From Sulfurimonas aquatica (GTDB taxonomy: Bacteria; Campylobacterota; Campylobacteria; Campylobacterales; Sulfurimonadaceae), in contig NZ_CP046072.1 of the NCBI RefSeq assembly GCF_017357825.1, positions 2,542,001-2,606,000 of the forward strand: 64,000 bases of DNA. The letters are read 5' to 3'. The translations under genes were made by a program, and so were the position numbers. Below the pieces are notes generated by a model. The model was not told the origin of the DNA. It did not search any database and saw only the letters and a list, made by a program, of their open reading frames with translations. The number at the start of each line of letters is the position of its first letter. The first letter of the stretch is position 1. Positions 17,572 through 25,633 of the stretch are shown here, one piece after another.

Positions 17572-17671
17572 AGCGCCCTCAAAATATAGTAAGTTTATAT
17601 TATATAATTTTTCATGTTTGTGCTCCATGAATATATCAAGAAACATATATTATGTGTAAAAAATACAACTT

Positions 17672-17726
17672 ATTACCCATATAGTATTAATTTAGGTAAA
17701 ATATCTTATAAATTACTCATATAGTA
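17672..17726 (+). promoter_or_regulatory. Direct repeats upstream of fic gene 1
   Basis: The 15-mer attacycatatagta occurs at 17672-17686 and 17712-17726, exactly 40 bp apart with one difference, just before the Fic start at 17742. They fit operators for autoregulation by the Fic protein's C-terminal winged helix or by an element repressor. Confidence 0.5.
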
Positions 17727-17741
17727 AAAATAGGTGTAAAA

Positions 17742-18815
17742 ATGAATAATGAGTACACACATCCTTTTCTTCCTTTAAAACAAGAGATAGAAAGTAAAAA
17801 AGTATTAAAAAAGATTGTCAGTGCCAACATTGCCCTTGCAGAACTAAAAGGTGCAGTGAAGTCTATCCCTAATCAAAGTATCTTAATCAATGCTCTATCT
17901 CTTCAAGAGGCTAAAGATAGTTCTGAAGTTGAAAACATTGTAACTACACATGATGAACTATATCGTGCTGATATAAGTACATCTAACATATCTCATCAAG
18001 CTAAAGAGGTACAGAATTACAGAGAAGCTCTTTATAGAGGCTTTAGTTTAGTACAAGAACATAAACTACTTCTTAAGAAGCATATTATAGAGATCCAGCA
18101 AGTCCTGGAAAAGAATAATGCAGGGATAAGAACACAAGCTGGTACAATGCTGAAAAACGAAAAAACTGGAGAAGTGATATACACACCTCCTCAAAACCAT
18201 CAAGATATTCAAAATCTAATGGATAACCTAGAACAATATATTAATGATCCGGATATGGATGATTATGATACTCTTGTTAAAATGGCAATTATTCATTATC
18301 AATTTGAATCTATACATCCATTTTATGATGGAAATGGAAGAACAGGTAGAATTATCAACATTCTCTATCTCATGCTAAATGGTTTACTAGAGCTACCTAT
18401 ACTTTATCTAAGCTCTTATATCATTAGCAACAAAAATGACTACTATAGACTATTAACAGAAGTAAGAACTGAAAATTCTTGGGAAGAGTGGATCCTCTAC
18501 ATGCTTGATGGTATAGAGCAAACTTCAAAAGAAAGTGTAAAGCTAATTGCAAATATCAATGTAACTATGACTGAAGTCAAATTATCTCTTAAAAGCAAAC
18601 TGCCAAAGATATACAGTAAAGATTTACTTGAGCTTATCTTTAAACACCCTTATACAAAAATAAGTTTTTTAGTAGATGAACTTGGAGTAACAAGAAAAAC
18701 TGCTACTTCATATCTTAGAGCTATTGAAGATATTGGTATATTAGAAAGTACAAAAGTTGGTCGGGATGTTTACTTCATTAATAAGCAATTATTTTCTTTG
18801 TTACAGAATAGATAA
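17742..18815 (+). CDS. Fic family protein (AMPylase type), with C-terminal HTH
   Basis: A 357-residue Fic protein. The catalytic motif HPFYDGNGRTGR begins at H192 and is complete, so the enzyme should transfer AMP (or another nucleotide) to a target hydroxyl. An N-terminal inhibitory helix motif, SSEVEN (about residues 59-64), makes it a class II self-inhibited Fic protein. Residues 290-350 look like a winged helix (ISFLVDELGVTRKTATSYL). It lies between the integrase and the right attachment site, a usual place for cargo. Proteins with this Fic_N-Fic-wHTH layout are common in bacteria; the target is unknown. Confidence 0.9.
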   Translation: MNNEYTHPFLPLKQEIESKKVLKKIVSANIALAELKGAVKSIPNQSILINALSLQEAKDSSEVENIVTTHDELYRADISTSNISHQAKEVQNYREALYRGFSLVQEHKLLLKKHIIEIQQVLEKNNAGIRTQAGTMLKNEKTGEVIYTPPQNHQDIQNLMDNLEQYINDPDMDDYDTLVKMAIIHYQFESIHPFYDGNGRTGRIINILYLMLNGLLELPILYLSSYIISNKNDYYRLLTEVRTENSWEEWILYMLDGIEQTSKESVKLIANINVTMTEVKLSLKSKLPKIYSKDLLELIFKHPYTKISFLVDELGVTRKTATSYLRAIEDIGILESTKVGRDVYFINKQLFSLLQNR

Positions 18816-18822
18816 GCAATGG

Positions 18823-18843
18823 ATTGGTAACCTATTGGTAACC
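18823..18843 (+). repeat. Tandem 10-mers, possible integrase arm sites
   Basis: attggtaacc is repeated at 18823-18832 and 18834-18843, one helical turn apart, about 130 bp inside the attachment site. A partial copy (ggtaac) lies near 18917. Tyrosine integrases bind arm-type direct repeats at such distances from the core. Confidence 0.4.
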
Positions 18844-18971
18844 ACTATATGTAAAACATGGTAAAACTCTCCATAACTTGCTATAATGATATATTCTCTA
18901 CAGAGCCTATTAGTAGGTAACTTGAAGAGGTTTTACATGACTTTAAGGAACTTTGCAAATACATATGGATA

Positions 18972-19001
18972 GAATTCGAATCTCTGAGGGTCCACCACTT
19001 C
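18972..19001 (+). repeat. Attachment site: tRNA 3'-end fragment, copy 1
   Basis: The 30 bp starting gaattcgaatctctgagggt and ending ccaccacttc match the end of a tRNA: a T-loop (ttcgaat), T-stem 3' strand (ctctg), acceptor strand (agggtcc) and A-CCA. The bases before it do not pair with the T-stem, so this is only a fragment left by integration. The acceptor and T-arm look most like tRNA-Lys, a guess. Confidence 0.8.
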
Positions 19002-19135
19002 AAAACCCCTATTTTACAGCACTTAATCAAAATTTTTCAAAAACAAAACAATAATATTATATGACTTAAGCTTTCTATGGTTCACACTTTCACTTGTATT
19101 AAACAGTACTACAATCGCCAATTCAAATAGCCATC

Positions 19136-19180
19136 AATGATACAATGAAAGTACATAAATGAATCAAAAAATGATACAAT
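19136..19180 (+). promoter_or_regulatory. Direct repeats upstream of fic gene 2
   Basis: aatgatacaat occurs at 19136-19146 and 19170-19180, 34 bp apart, immediately before ATG 19187. The second copy lies only six bases before the start codon, so a protein bound there would block initiation. Confidence 0.45.
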
Positions 19181-19186
19181 TATCTT

Positions 19187-20302
19187 ATGAAAACATATCA
19201 TCAAGCAAAAAAGTGGATTTGGGAAGATAGTAACTTTCCTAACTTTGCCTATGAAAATATCAGCTTAGATACACTAAATTACAAATTTGGTCAGTTAGAT
19301 ATGGTTAAAAAGTTTATGAATGAAGATGATACCAATCAACTGCAATTAGAGCAACTATTAAATGAAGCACTTTCTACTTCAGCTATTGAGGGTGAAACAC
19401 TCCAACGTTCTTCTGTACGATCTTCTATCAATAAAATTCTCAAGCTTGGACTTGAAGATGACTATAGCTACACAAGAGAATCAGATGCACTCATAGAGAT
19501 ATTAATTGATGCAAAAACAAATAAAGAGCCACTCGATAAACCAAGAATACTGCAGTGGCACAAAGCCCTTTTTCCAACAGGAAGTTCAGGGCTACGAGAT
19601 ATCAATGTTGGGCACTTTAGAACAGATAATGAAGATATGCAAATTGTTTCAGGTGCTTGGAACAGAGAAAAGGTTCACTATGTAGCACCACCATCTTCTA
19701 AGATAGAAGAACTAATGGATGGATTTCTTCTTTGGCTCAATAGTGATAGTGAGTTAGGTAGCATCTATAAAGCTACCATAGCCCATCTGTACTTCGTACT
19801 CATACACCCTTTTGATGATGGTAATGGAAGGATAGCAAGAGCCATTACTGATTATGTTCTTGCAGAGTCATCCTTTGCCAATCCTAAATTTTACTCTATC
19901 TCAACTATTATCTACCAAAAGAGAAAAGAATACTATGAGGTGCTTGATAAGGTTTGTATTGCGACTGACCAAGATATATCATTATGGATGCGATGGTTTA
20001 TAAAACTTCTAGAGGAGTCTATTGACTCTACACTTATAGCGATAGAGGCTGTTGGGGTTAAAGCAAAGTTCTGGGACAGACAAAGAGAGACTAAACTCAA
20101 CGAGAGGCAAAAGAAAGTGATTCTCAAGATGCTATCATATTTGCCCCAAGAGTTTGAGGGTGGTATGCGAGTACAAAAGTATATGAGTGTAACAAAAACA
20201 ACAAGACTAACTGCTAGTAGAGATCTTTCTGATTTAGTCTCAAAAGGTGTAATGTTAAGTCATGGAAAAGGTAGAGGTGTATACTATAGTTTAGTGCTTT
20301 AA
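19187..20302 (+). CDS. Fic family protein with N-terminal DUF4172-like region
   Basis: A 371-residue Fic protein, different from the first. It has an N-terminal region (WIWEDSNFPNFAYEN) of DUF4172 type, the inhibitory motif TSAIEGE (about residues 64-70), and the core HPFDDGNGRIAR starting at H207. The core has IAR where canonical AMPylases have TGR, a variation seen in this subfamily. The C-terminus (about 305-370) is a winged-helix region (VTKTTRLTASRDLSDLVSKG). No ribosome site is obvious. It is the first gene inside the passenger island. Confidence 0.88.
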   Translation: MKTYHQAKKWIWEDSNFPNFAYENISLDTLNYKFGQLDMVKKFMNEDDTNQLQLEQLLNEALSTSAIEGETLQRSSVRSSINKILKLGLEDDYSYTRESDALIEILIDAKTNKEPLDKPRILQWHKALFPTGSSGLRDINVGHFRTDNEDMQIVSGAWNREKVHYVAPPSSKIEELMDGFLLWLNSDSELGSIYKATIAHLYFVLIHPFDDGNGRIARAITDYVLAESSFANPKFYSISTIIYQKRKEYYEVLDKVCIATDQDISLWMRWFIKLLEESIDSTLIAIEAVGVKAKFWDRQRETKLNERQKKVILKMLSYLPQEFEGGMRVQKYMSVTKTTRLTASRDLSDLVSKGVMLSHGKGRGVYYSLVL

Positions 20303-20340
20303 GATTAAAATTGGACAGATATTAGGTAAGATATTCTTTT

Positions 20341-20466
20341 GCTCAAAGGGGTTATATAATACTTTTATAGAATCTTTCTAGAACTATATTGCTTAAAATG
20401 GTAATATAATACTTTTTTAGTATTATTTTCAGATTATTTCGCTAAAATAGTACTATATTACTTTTT
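20341..20466 (+). promoter_or_regulatory. Three 26-bp repeats at exact 50-bp spacing before hipBA
   Basis: Related sequences start at 20341, 20391 and 20441: gctcaaaggggttatataat, gcttaaaatggtaatataat and gctaaaatagtactatatta, each followed by actttt or cttttt. The phasing is exactly 50 bp. They likely are operators for the HipB-type repressor, with -10-like TATAAT boxes inside. Confidence 0.6.
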
Positions 20467-20489
20467 AATAAAAGCACTAAAAATGGAAA

Positions 20490-20849
20490 ATGAAAATTAT
20501 GAATGAAAAGAAAGCCATCAAAAGCACTGAGCAGAATTCAATACAAACCAAATTAGGTAAAGCTCTCAACCTAAATAAACATGTGAGCAGCGTAGTTGGG
20601 AAAAAAATAGGAAAACAAGTAGTTCCTTCAAAAAAACCCCAAAGCGAAACAATCAAAGATTTAATGACTCTTGGAGAAATGATTAAGTATAAACGTACTA
20701 AATCAAAATTGTCAATCAAAAAAACAGCTCAACTATGTGGAATAAGTGATAAAACACTTAGAACTGTAGAAAACGGTGGAAATATAAATACCTTAACCCT
20801 TATGACAATTATAAATATGCTTGGTTTAAAGATGACTCTAGGAGAATAA
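20490..20849 (+). CDS. hipB: HipB-like XRE-family antitoxin/repressor
   Basis: A 119-residue protein. ATG 20490 and ATG 20499 are both possible starts. Residues 60-118 are an XRE helix-turn-helix: MTLGEMIKYKRTKSKLSIKKTAQLCGIS-type pattern in which KKTAQLCGIS and DKTLRTVENG form the DNA-reading helices. The N-terminal 55 residues are basic and unstructured-looking, longer than in E. coli HipB. It ends two bases before the HipA start. As in other HipBA pairs it should neutralise the kinase and repress the operon by binding the upstream repeats. Confidence 0.85.
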   Translation: MKIMNEKKAIKSTEQNSIQTKLGKALNLNKHVSSVVGKKIGKQVVPSKKPQSETIKDLMTLGEMIKYKRTKSKLSIKKTAQLCGISDKTLRTVENGGNINTLTLMTIINMLGLKMTLGE

Positions 20850-20851
20850 AG

Positions 20852-22285
20852 GTGAATTTACTCTATATACACTGCAACAAATCTTTAGTAGGAACTATCT
20901 CGTATGAAGCCCTAAACAAAAGCTATTCTCTTGAGTATGATGAAGATTGGAAAAATGATGGTTTTGAGATTAGTCCCTCTATAGGTTTTAATAATCCTAG
21001 TAACGAAGCTGTTGGAAGATTTATAGAGAATCTTCTTCCTGAGGGAAATGGATTGGAAGAACTTAGCGTTTATTTTCAAATATCTAAAAGTGAAAAATTT
21101 TCCATTTTAAAACAGATAGGATTAGAAACAACGGGTGCATTGACTTTCACTGATAGTAAAGTATTTGAACCCAATACCACTTTCGAAGAAATCACAGTGG
21201 ACGAGTTAGAAGTAAAAGTCACCACTAGAGAGAGTAATCCAATCCATATTTGGAATGGTAAGCCTAGACTAAGCGTAGCCGGAGTTCAAACAAAACTTCC
21301 TTTGACAATACTTACGGAAAAGTTTGGATTTGGAGAAGGGGATATCTGTTCAACCCATATATTAAAATTCAATAGAGTTGGAGAAAATGTAGTTACCAAT
21401 GAATTTATCTCTATGAAGTTGGCGTTAGCGATGGGCTACAACGTTGCCGAAGTTGCTTGTGCAGAGCTAGCGAATGAGTGTGTTTTATTTGTAACAAGAT
21501 TTGATAGAGAAATAATTAATGATGAACTAATAGAGAGAAAGCACATCATAGATAGCGTTCAAGCGCTTGGTTTTCCAATTTCATACAAGTATGAGAGAAA
21601 TCTAGGTATTAATATGCCTAATTATCGAGAAGGGGTCTCATTTTCGAAACTTTTTTCATTAGCGAACAAAGCAATCGTTCCAGCACTTTTTAAAGAGCAA
21701 GTAATTAAATGGAGTATTTTAAATATTATTTTAGGTAATAGCGATGCTCATGGTAAAAATATATCATTTTTTGTAAGCAAAGAGGGATTGGAAGTAGCAC
21801 CCTTTTATGATTTGGTTAATGTCACAATGTATCAAGATAAATATGAACAGGATATGGCTATGGCAATTGAGGATGTATTTCAATTTGACAGCCTAAATGA
21901 ACTTTCTTTTCGTGAGTTCTTTGATGAAAATAATATCTCAACAGAGTTCTATTTCAATGAATTTAAAAGTAGTGCAATGAAGCTAAAGAGAGCATTTAAA
22001 GATATGGCATTTTTAGATGATAATGACTTCGTGAAGAAAAATGAAGATTTTATTCTGAAATACATAGAAAATGTTAAAAACAGAGTGAACTTCATATCTG
22101 ACCTATTAAACTCGGTAAGATATTTAATGCCTTTAGAAGATCAAACACATGGTGAATTTTTCAAAGAGAGTATTAGGGATATTAAAAAACTCTTAGGTAA
22201 AGAATACAGTGCAGTAGATACTCCTGATAATATCGTTAAAAAATATATTTCTAAAGTTACAGGAAACTTTATTGTTAAGCTATAA
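20852..22285 (+). CDS. hipA: HipA-like serine/threonine kinase toxin
   Basis: A 477-residue HipA-family kinase starting at GTG 20852 with AGGAG upstream. Visible are the N-terminal subdomain (GRFIENLLPEGNGLEEL), the P-loop region SVAGVQTKLPLTI, the catalytic loop GNSDAHGKN (D298) and the metal site PFYDLV (D320). E. coli HipA phosphorylates glutamyl-tRNA synthetase and causes persistence; the target here is unknown. About 40 extra residues follow the usual C-terminus. Two bases separate it from the antitoxin gene. Confidence 0.9.
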   Translation: MNLLYIHCNKSLVGTISYEALNKSYSLEYDEDWKNDGFEISPSIGFNNPSNEAVGRFIENLLPEGNGLEELSVYFQISKSEKFSILKQIGLETTGALTFTDSKVFEPNTTFEEITVDELEVKVTTRESNPIHIWNGKPRLSVAGVQTKLPLTILTEKFGFGEGDICSTHILKFNRVGENVVTNEFISMKLALAMGYNVAEVACAELANECVLFVTRFDREIINDELIERKHIIDSVQALGFPISYKYERNLGINMPNYREGVSFSKLFSLANKAIVPALFKEQVIKWSILNIILGNSDAHGKNISFFVSKEGLEVAPFYDLVNVTMYQDKYEQDMAMAIEDVFQFDSLNELSFREFFDENNISTEFYFNEFKSSAMKLKRAFKDMAFLDDNDFVKKNEDFILKYIENVKNRVNFISDLLNSVRYLMPLEDQTHGEFFKESIRDIKKLLGKEYSAVDTPDNIVKKYISKVTGNFIVKL

Positions 22286-22714
22286 ATATCCTAAGCCCAT
22301 TATTGATTCTAGGTTCTATCTCTTTAAGTTTAAAAGTTGTACGCTCGTTTATACGCTCTTAGCTATGGATTAGTTCTGTTTTAGCTATTTATTATGCAGA
22401 TCAAGGGGCATAAATTGAACAAATGATATCTTTTTAAATCCCATAAAATAGGGATAAACCTCTATAATAGGTACATTTAAAGCATCCTAAGATATACTTT
22501 TAAATTGAATTCGAATCTCTGAGGGTCCACCACTTCTAAACATACAACAAGCTCCCTAAAACAAGAACTTCAAACACTTTTAAAACAACTAAAATTTATT
22601 TTAATATGTGCCAGCAATATAATGCTCATATATTCGTTACAGTTTTGACTTGGAATTTTTGTCAAAATAATATTATCACAAATAGCTACAGAAGATAAAA
22701 AAGGATTACTGTAA
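22286..22714. other. 429-bp region holding second attachment site
   Basis: No gene is seen. It contains the tail of the passenger island, the second 30-bp tRNA fragment at 22507-22536, and the promoter area of the small membrane-protein genes that follow. No integrase remnant could be read in either direction. Confidence 0.55.
22507..22536 (+). repeat. Attachment site: tRNA 3'-end fragment, copy 2
   Basis: Identical over 30 bp to 18972-19001 and in the same orientation. Again the flanking bases before it do not complete the T-stem, so it is an att half-site and not a tRNA gene. Ordinary chromosomal genes follow, so this is the likely outer right boundary of the integrated DNA. Confidence 0.8.
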
Positions 22715-22984
22715 ATGAGTAAAAATATACTGGACCAAAGATCAGATGAAGAGAAGAAACAAAGTAAAATGAGAGCTGCTTATATGGATGCTGAGACATA
22801 TGCTCTCGAGGCTATATTAGAAGAAGAGATGGCTAAAGACAGCAATAACTTAGAACATTTTTTTCTTCATGTTAAGTATGAAAAGTTAAAAAAAGACTGT
22901 AAAGTAAACAAACTAATTTACCTATATGTAGGCATAGTGGTAGGTATAATCTCATCTCTATTTATGGCCGTCCTTTTTTCATAA
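22715..22984 (+). CDS. Small membrane protein
   Basis: An 89-residue protein with an acidic, helical N-terminal two-thirds and one C-terminal membrane span (LIYLYVGIVVGIISSLFMAVLF). No domain is recognised. The next gene starts 21 bases later and is also a membrane protein, so the two may be an operon. It is the first gene outside the integrated DNA. Confidence 0.6.
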   Translation: MSKNILDQRSDEEKKQSKMRAAYMDAETYALEAILEEEMAKDSNNLEHFFLHVKYEKLKKDCKVNKLIYLYVGIVVGIISSLFMAVLFS

Positions 22985-23005
22985 ATTAAATACAAAGGAA
23001 CACTA

Positions 23006-23335
23006 ATGACTCCAGAAGAATATAAAGAATATGTCAATTTAATATTTGATAATTATCTCAGAAAGCTATTATATGCAGGTGCAATTATTATAAGTATATT
23101 TTTAGTAATCAAATATTTAAATGATGGAGATAAATTCTTAGAATCTGTTATGGTAATAATGGGCGTCCTTATTTTTGGAGAACTTTTCCTACAAACTTTT
23201 AGATGGTTGTTCAGTAAGGCTCCCTCACTTTTTAGAGTTCCTGCTGCTGCACGACAACTAGCAGATACTAAAGAGATGAAGAAAAAGAATAAGTCCCGCA
23301 AGAAAAAGAACAATATAACCAATAAACCATTTTGA
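23006..23335 (+). CDS. Small membrane protein with basic tail
   Basis: A 109-residue protein with AAAGGAAC upstream of ATG 23006. It has two hydrophobic spans (LLYAGAIIISIFLVIKYL and VMVIMGVLIFGELFLQTF), then a strongly basic tail (KEMKKKNKSRKKKN). No family is recognised. It probably forms an operon with the gene upstream. Confidence 0.6.
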   Translation: MTPEEYKEYVNLIFDNYLRKLLYAGAIIISIFLVIKYLNDGDKFLESVMVIMGVLIFGELFLQTFRWLFSKAPSLFRVPAAARQLADTKEMKKKNKSRKKKNNITNKPF

Positions 23336-23407
23336 CTACTCTCATTACCCAATCCTTTGTAGTCTATAAAAAAGATGATAAAATACCAAAAATAAAAAGG
23401 ATACAAC

Positions 23408-23686
23408 ATGTCACATACACTAGTTCATAATGAAGCAGAATCTAAATATGAGTACCACATTGATAAATATATAGCTTACATCACTTACGATGAAGATAAA
23501 GATGGGAATATGCATCTTACACATACCATAGTCCCTGATGAACTTGCAGGTAAAGGTCTTGCGAAAATACTTCTTGAAGATGTTTTAGCCGAATTAAAAA
23601 AGAATAATAAAAAAGCAGTTGCACAATGTTCATATATTGTAAAGTACCAAGAAAAACACCCTGAGTTAAGTGACCTATTTGCTTAG
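23408..23686 (+). CDS. GNAT-like N-acetyltransferase (YjdJ type)
   Basis: A 92-residue mini-GNAT protein. HTIVPDELAGKGLAKILLEDVL carries the acetyl-CoA binding signature of the small YjdJ-like family (loop GKGLA), and the C-terminus CSYIVKYQEKHPELSDLF is typical for it. AAAAAGGA precedes the ATG. Family members are widespread and their substrates are unknown. Confidence 0.8.
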   Translation: MSHTLVHNEAESKYEYHIDKYIAYITYDEDKDGNMHLTHTIVPDELAGKGLAKILLEDVLAELKKNNKKAVAQCSYIVKYQEKHPELSDLFA

Positions 23687-23703
23687 AAGTTAGGATGTCA
23701 TAA

Positions 23704-24195
23704 CTATAAAACACTCTCTCTTAGAGCCTTTCTTGTGGTTCTGTCAACTAGAGTAAAAATTTCATCTATCTTATTTTTGGTAGATGACTTTTTATGCCCT
23801 TTCACCTTAATAAATTCACAATCTAAAATATCTAACCTTTTAAAAAAATCTTTATATAGTTCATGATTTTTTATCACTTTATCTTTACTCGTCATATACT
23901 CATTTTTTTCAAGCCTTTCTCTTCTATCTTTAAGGCCTATTATATTTTGACAATCTGTATATACTTCTATTTTATAGTTTATTAGACTCTCCTCATTTAG
24001 TGCCCATAAGAGTGTCTCTAGCTCTAGTTTTGTTGAAGAGCTATCCTTAAACCTTTTAACTTTTATCTTTTTTTGTAGTTCGTTAGGCAGGACTTCTAGA
24101 GTATCTAAAAGTAAATAAGCGCCAAATCCTATTTTACTCTGAGGACTGACGCTTCCATCTGTAAATAAATAGATTTTTGCTTTAGTTTTATTCAT
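23704..24195 (-). CDS. RNase H-like protein
   Basis: A 163-residue protein with the ribonuclease HI fold. Acidic residues fall where expected: D in LFTDGSVS (about 13), E in STKLELETLLWAL (about 58) and D in IEVYTDCQN (about 81); KVKGHKK and a late D (LVDRTTRKAL) follow. It should cleave RNA in RNA-DNA hybrids. It is not adjacent to other replication genes and is convergent with the GNAT gene. Confidence 0.8.
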   Translation of the reverse strand: MNKTKAKIYLFTDGSVSPQSKIGFGAYLLLDTLEVLPNELQKKIKVKRFKDSSSTKLELETLLWALNEESLINYKIEVYTDCQNIIGLKDRRERLEKNEYMTSKDKVIKNHELYKDFFKRLDILDCEFIKVKGHKKSSTKNKIDEIFTLVDRTTRKALRESVL

Positions 24196-24301
24196 ATTTT
24201 ATTTTACTGTAATAATCAATTTTTTCAATAGCTTACATTTATAAATGTTCTAAATAATATTATCTGCTATACTTTTTAAAATTTATACAAAAAGAGAGTG
24301 T

Positions 24302-24832
24302 ATGGCAGCAAATGCAACAATATATAAGGCTAATATAAACATAGCAAATATGGATACTCACTATTATGCGGAGCACAGTCTTACACTGGCCAAACATCCA
24401 TCAGAAAATGACTTAAGATTAATGGTTCGATTATTAGCTTTTATCTTTAACGCCAACGAAGAGTTAGTTTTTTGTAAGGGAATATCTCAAGACGACGAAC
24501 CTGATATTTGGCAAAAAAATTTAAGTGGAGATATCGAACTTTGGATAGACCTAGGGCAACCTGATGAGAAGAGAATAAAAAAGGCTTGTGGTCGCTCAAA
24601 AAAAGTCATAATATATTTATATCAAGAGGGAATGGCTGAGGCATGGTTTAAGCAAAATAAAAAACTTTTAAACAGGTTTGATAATCTTAGTCTAATCTAT
24701 CTAAACATAGAGGGTGACATAGAAGAGTTATGTGATCGATCTATGTCGCTACAATCAAATATAAGTGATGCAGAACTTAGTTTAATCAATGATGAAAATA
24801 CAGTTTTAGTAACTGAGGTAAATTGGAAATAA
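24302..24832 (+). CDS. yaeQ: YaeQ family protein
   Basis: A 176-residue protein matching YaeQ in length and in motifs: MAANATIYKANINIANMD at the start, HPSENDLRLMVRLLAF, and DIELWIDLGQPDEKRIKKAC in the middle. YaeQ has a PD-(D/E)xK-like fold; its role is unsettled. It ends one base before the NYN-domain gene, so the two are likely co-transcribed. Confidence 0.88.
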   Translation: MAANATIYKANINIANMDTHYYAEHSLTLAKHPSENDLRLMVRLLAFIFNANEELVFCKGISQDDEPDIWQKNLSGDIELWIDLGQPDEKRIKKACGRSKKVIIYLYQEGMAEAWFKQNKKLLNRFDNLSLIYLNIEGDIEELCDRSMSLQSNISDAELSLINDENTVLVTEVNWK

Positions 24833-24833
24833 A

Positions 24834-25622
24834 ATGAAAAAACAACAAAGTAACATAGCAATGTTTATAGATTGCGATAACGTAAGTGCAAAATACATAG
24901 AAAGTATATTTGATGATTTGTCGCAATATGGAACTGTCAATATCAGAAGAGCCTATGGGGACTGGAAAGATAAAAAACTTCACGGCTGGGAAAATATTTT
25001 GCAAGACTACAACATTAAACCCATTCAGCAATTTGCATATACAAAAGGTAAAAATGCTACTGATATCGCTATGATAATAGATATCATGGACATTCTCTAC
25101 ACTAAAGAGCTTGAAGCCGTTGTTTTGATAACCAGCGATAGTGACTTTACTCCTATAGTTACAAGAATACTCTCCGATGGACTAACGGTATATGGCTATG
25201 GAGAGTCAAAAACTCCTATGGCGTTTGTAAACGCATGTTCACAATTTATATATGTTGAGAAATTAAGTATTTTAGAGGATGAAGATGAAGATGAAGTTGA
25301 AAATAGAGTTATAAATAATAATCAACATGCCGTAACTGAAGCTGTAACAAAATATGTTGGGAACAACTATGACATCCGTAAGGACTATAAGCTTATCAAT
25401 ATACTTAAACAAGGTGTTGAAAGAACATCAGATGAACAAGGATGGGCAGATGTTAAAGATATGTCTATGTATATAAGAAAAAACTCTTCTTTTTCTCAAG
25501 TTAACTACGGATTTAAAAAAATGGCCGACCTAATCAAAGCCTTAGATTTGTTTGAGATGGAGTATATTGGGGAGAGAAAAACCCAATTAATAATTAGAAT
25601 AAAAGGTAAGCGAAATAGATAA
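24834..25622 (+). CDS. NYN-domain ribonuclease with OST-HTH/LOTUS domain
   Basis: A 262-residue protein. Residues 5-150 are an NYN (PIN-like) nuclease domain: AMFIDCDNVS, KGKNATDIAMIIDIMD and LITSDSDFTPIV hold the expected aspartates. Residues 165-258 resemble OST-HTH/LOTUS, an RNA-binding winged helix (YKLINILKQGVE, YGFKKMADLIKALDLFE). This pairing is known in many bacteria and is thought to act in RNA metabolism. It starts one base after yaeQ. Confidence 0.85.
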   Translation: MKKQQSNIAMFIDCDNVSAKYIESIFDDLSQYGTVNIRRAYGDWKDKKLHGWENILQDYNIKPIQQFAYTKGKNATDIAMIIDIMDILYTKELEAVVLITSDSDFTPIVTRILSDGLTVYGYGESKTPMAFVNACSQFIYVEKLSILEDEDEDEVENRVINNNQHAVTEAVTKYVGNNYDIRKDYKLINILKQGVERTSDEQGWADVKDMSMYIRKNSSFSQVNYGFKKMADLIKALDLFEMEYIGERKTQLIIRIKGKRNR

Positions 25623-25633
25623 CTATCTATTTC
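25612..25633. terminator. Bidirectional terminator overlapping both stop codons
   Basis: A perfect 9-bp stem (gaaatagat/atctatttc) with loop aact spans the stop of the plus-strand NYN gene (25620-25622) and the stop of the minus-strand small gene (25633-25635). T-rich sequence follows on the plus side (ctttttt near 25644). Confidence 0.6.

Larger units (their letters stand above)
1..19001. mobile_element. Integrative element 1, right portion (left end outside window)
   Basis: The element is bounded on the right by a 30-bp fragment of a tRNA 3' end (18972-19001). It contains a tyrosine integrase and an excisionase-like HTH gene close to that end, a phage/plasmid-type recombination operon, a possible replication initiator, and a helicase-nuclease pair and Fic gene as cargo. 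The tRNA fragment reads on the plus strand, so the intact tRNA and the other end should lie left of base 1. No capsid, tail, relaxase or type IV secretion gene is visible here. It could be an ICE, a phage satellite or an integrated plasmid. The boundary is an inference from the repeat and the gene content. Confidence 0.7.
18816..19186. other. 371-bp junction region between elements 1 and 2
   Basis: No convincing gene is present. It holds two tandem attggtaacc repeats (18823-18843), an isolated TATAAT-like box near 18889, the 30-bp tRNA 3' fragment (18972-19001), and paired repeats before the second Fic gene (19136-19180). Confidence 0.6.
18972..22536. mobile_element. Integrase-less passenger island with fic and hipBA
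   Basis: Two identical 30-bp tRNA 3' fragments lie 3535 bp apart and enclose one Fic gene and a HipBA pair, with no recombinase. This is the layout of a non-autonomous element, or of a deleted one, sitting in tandem beside element 1 in the same tRNA site. The integrase of element 1 could act on both copies. Confidence 0.65.

Noticed and set aside
18930-19010. Intact tRNA gene
   Set aside because: Only the T-loop, 3' T-stem and acceptor end are present; the 5' T-stem strand, anticodon and D arms are missing.
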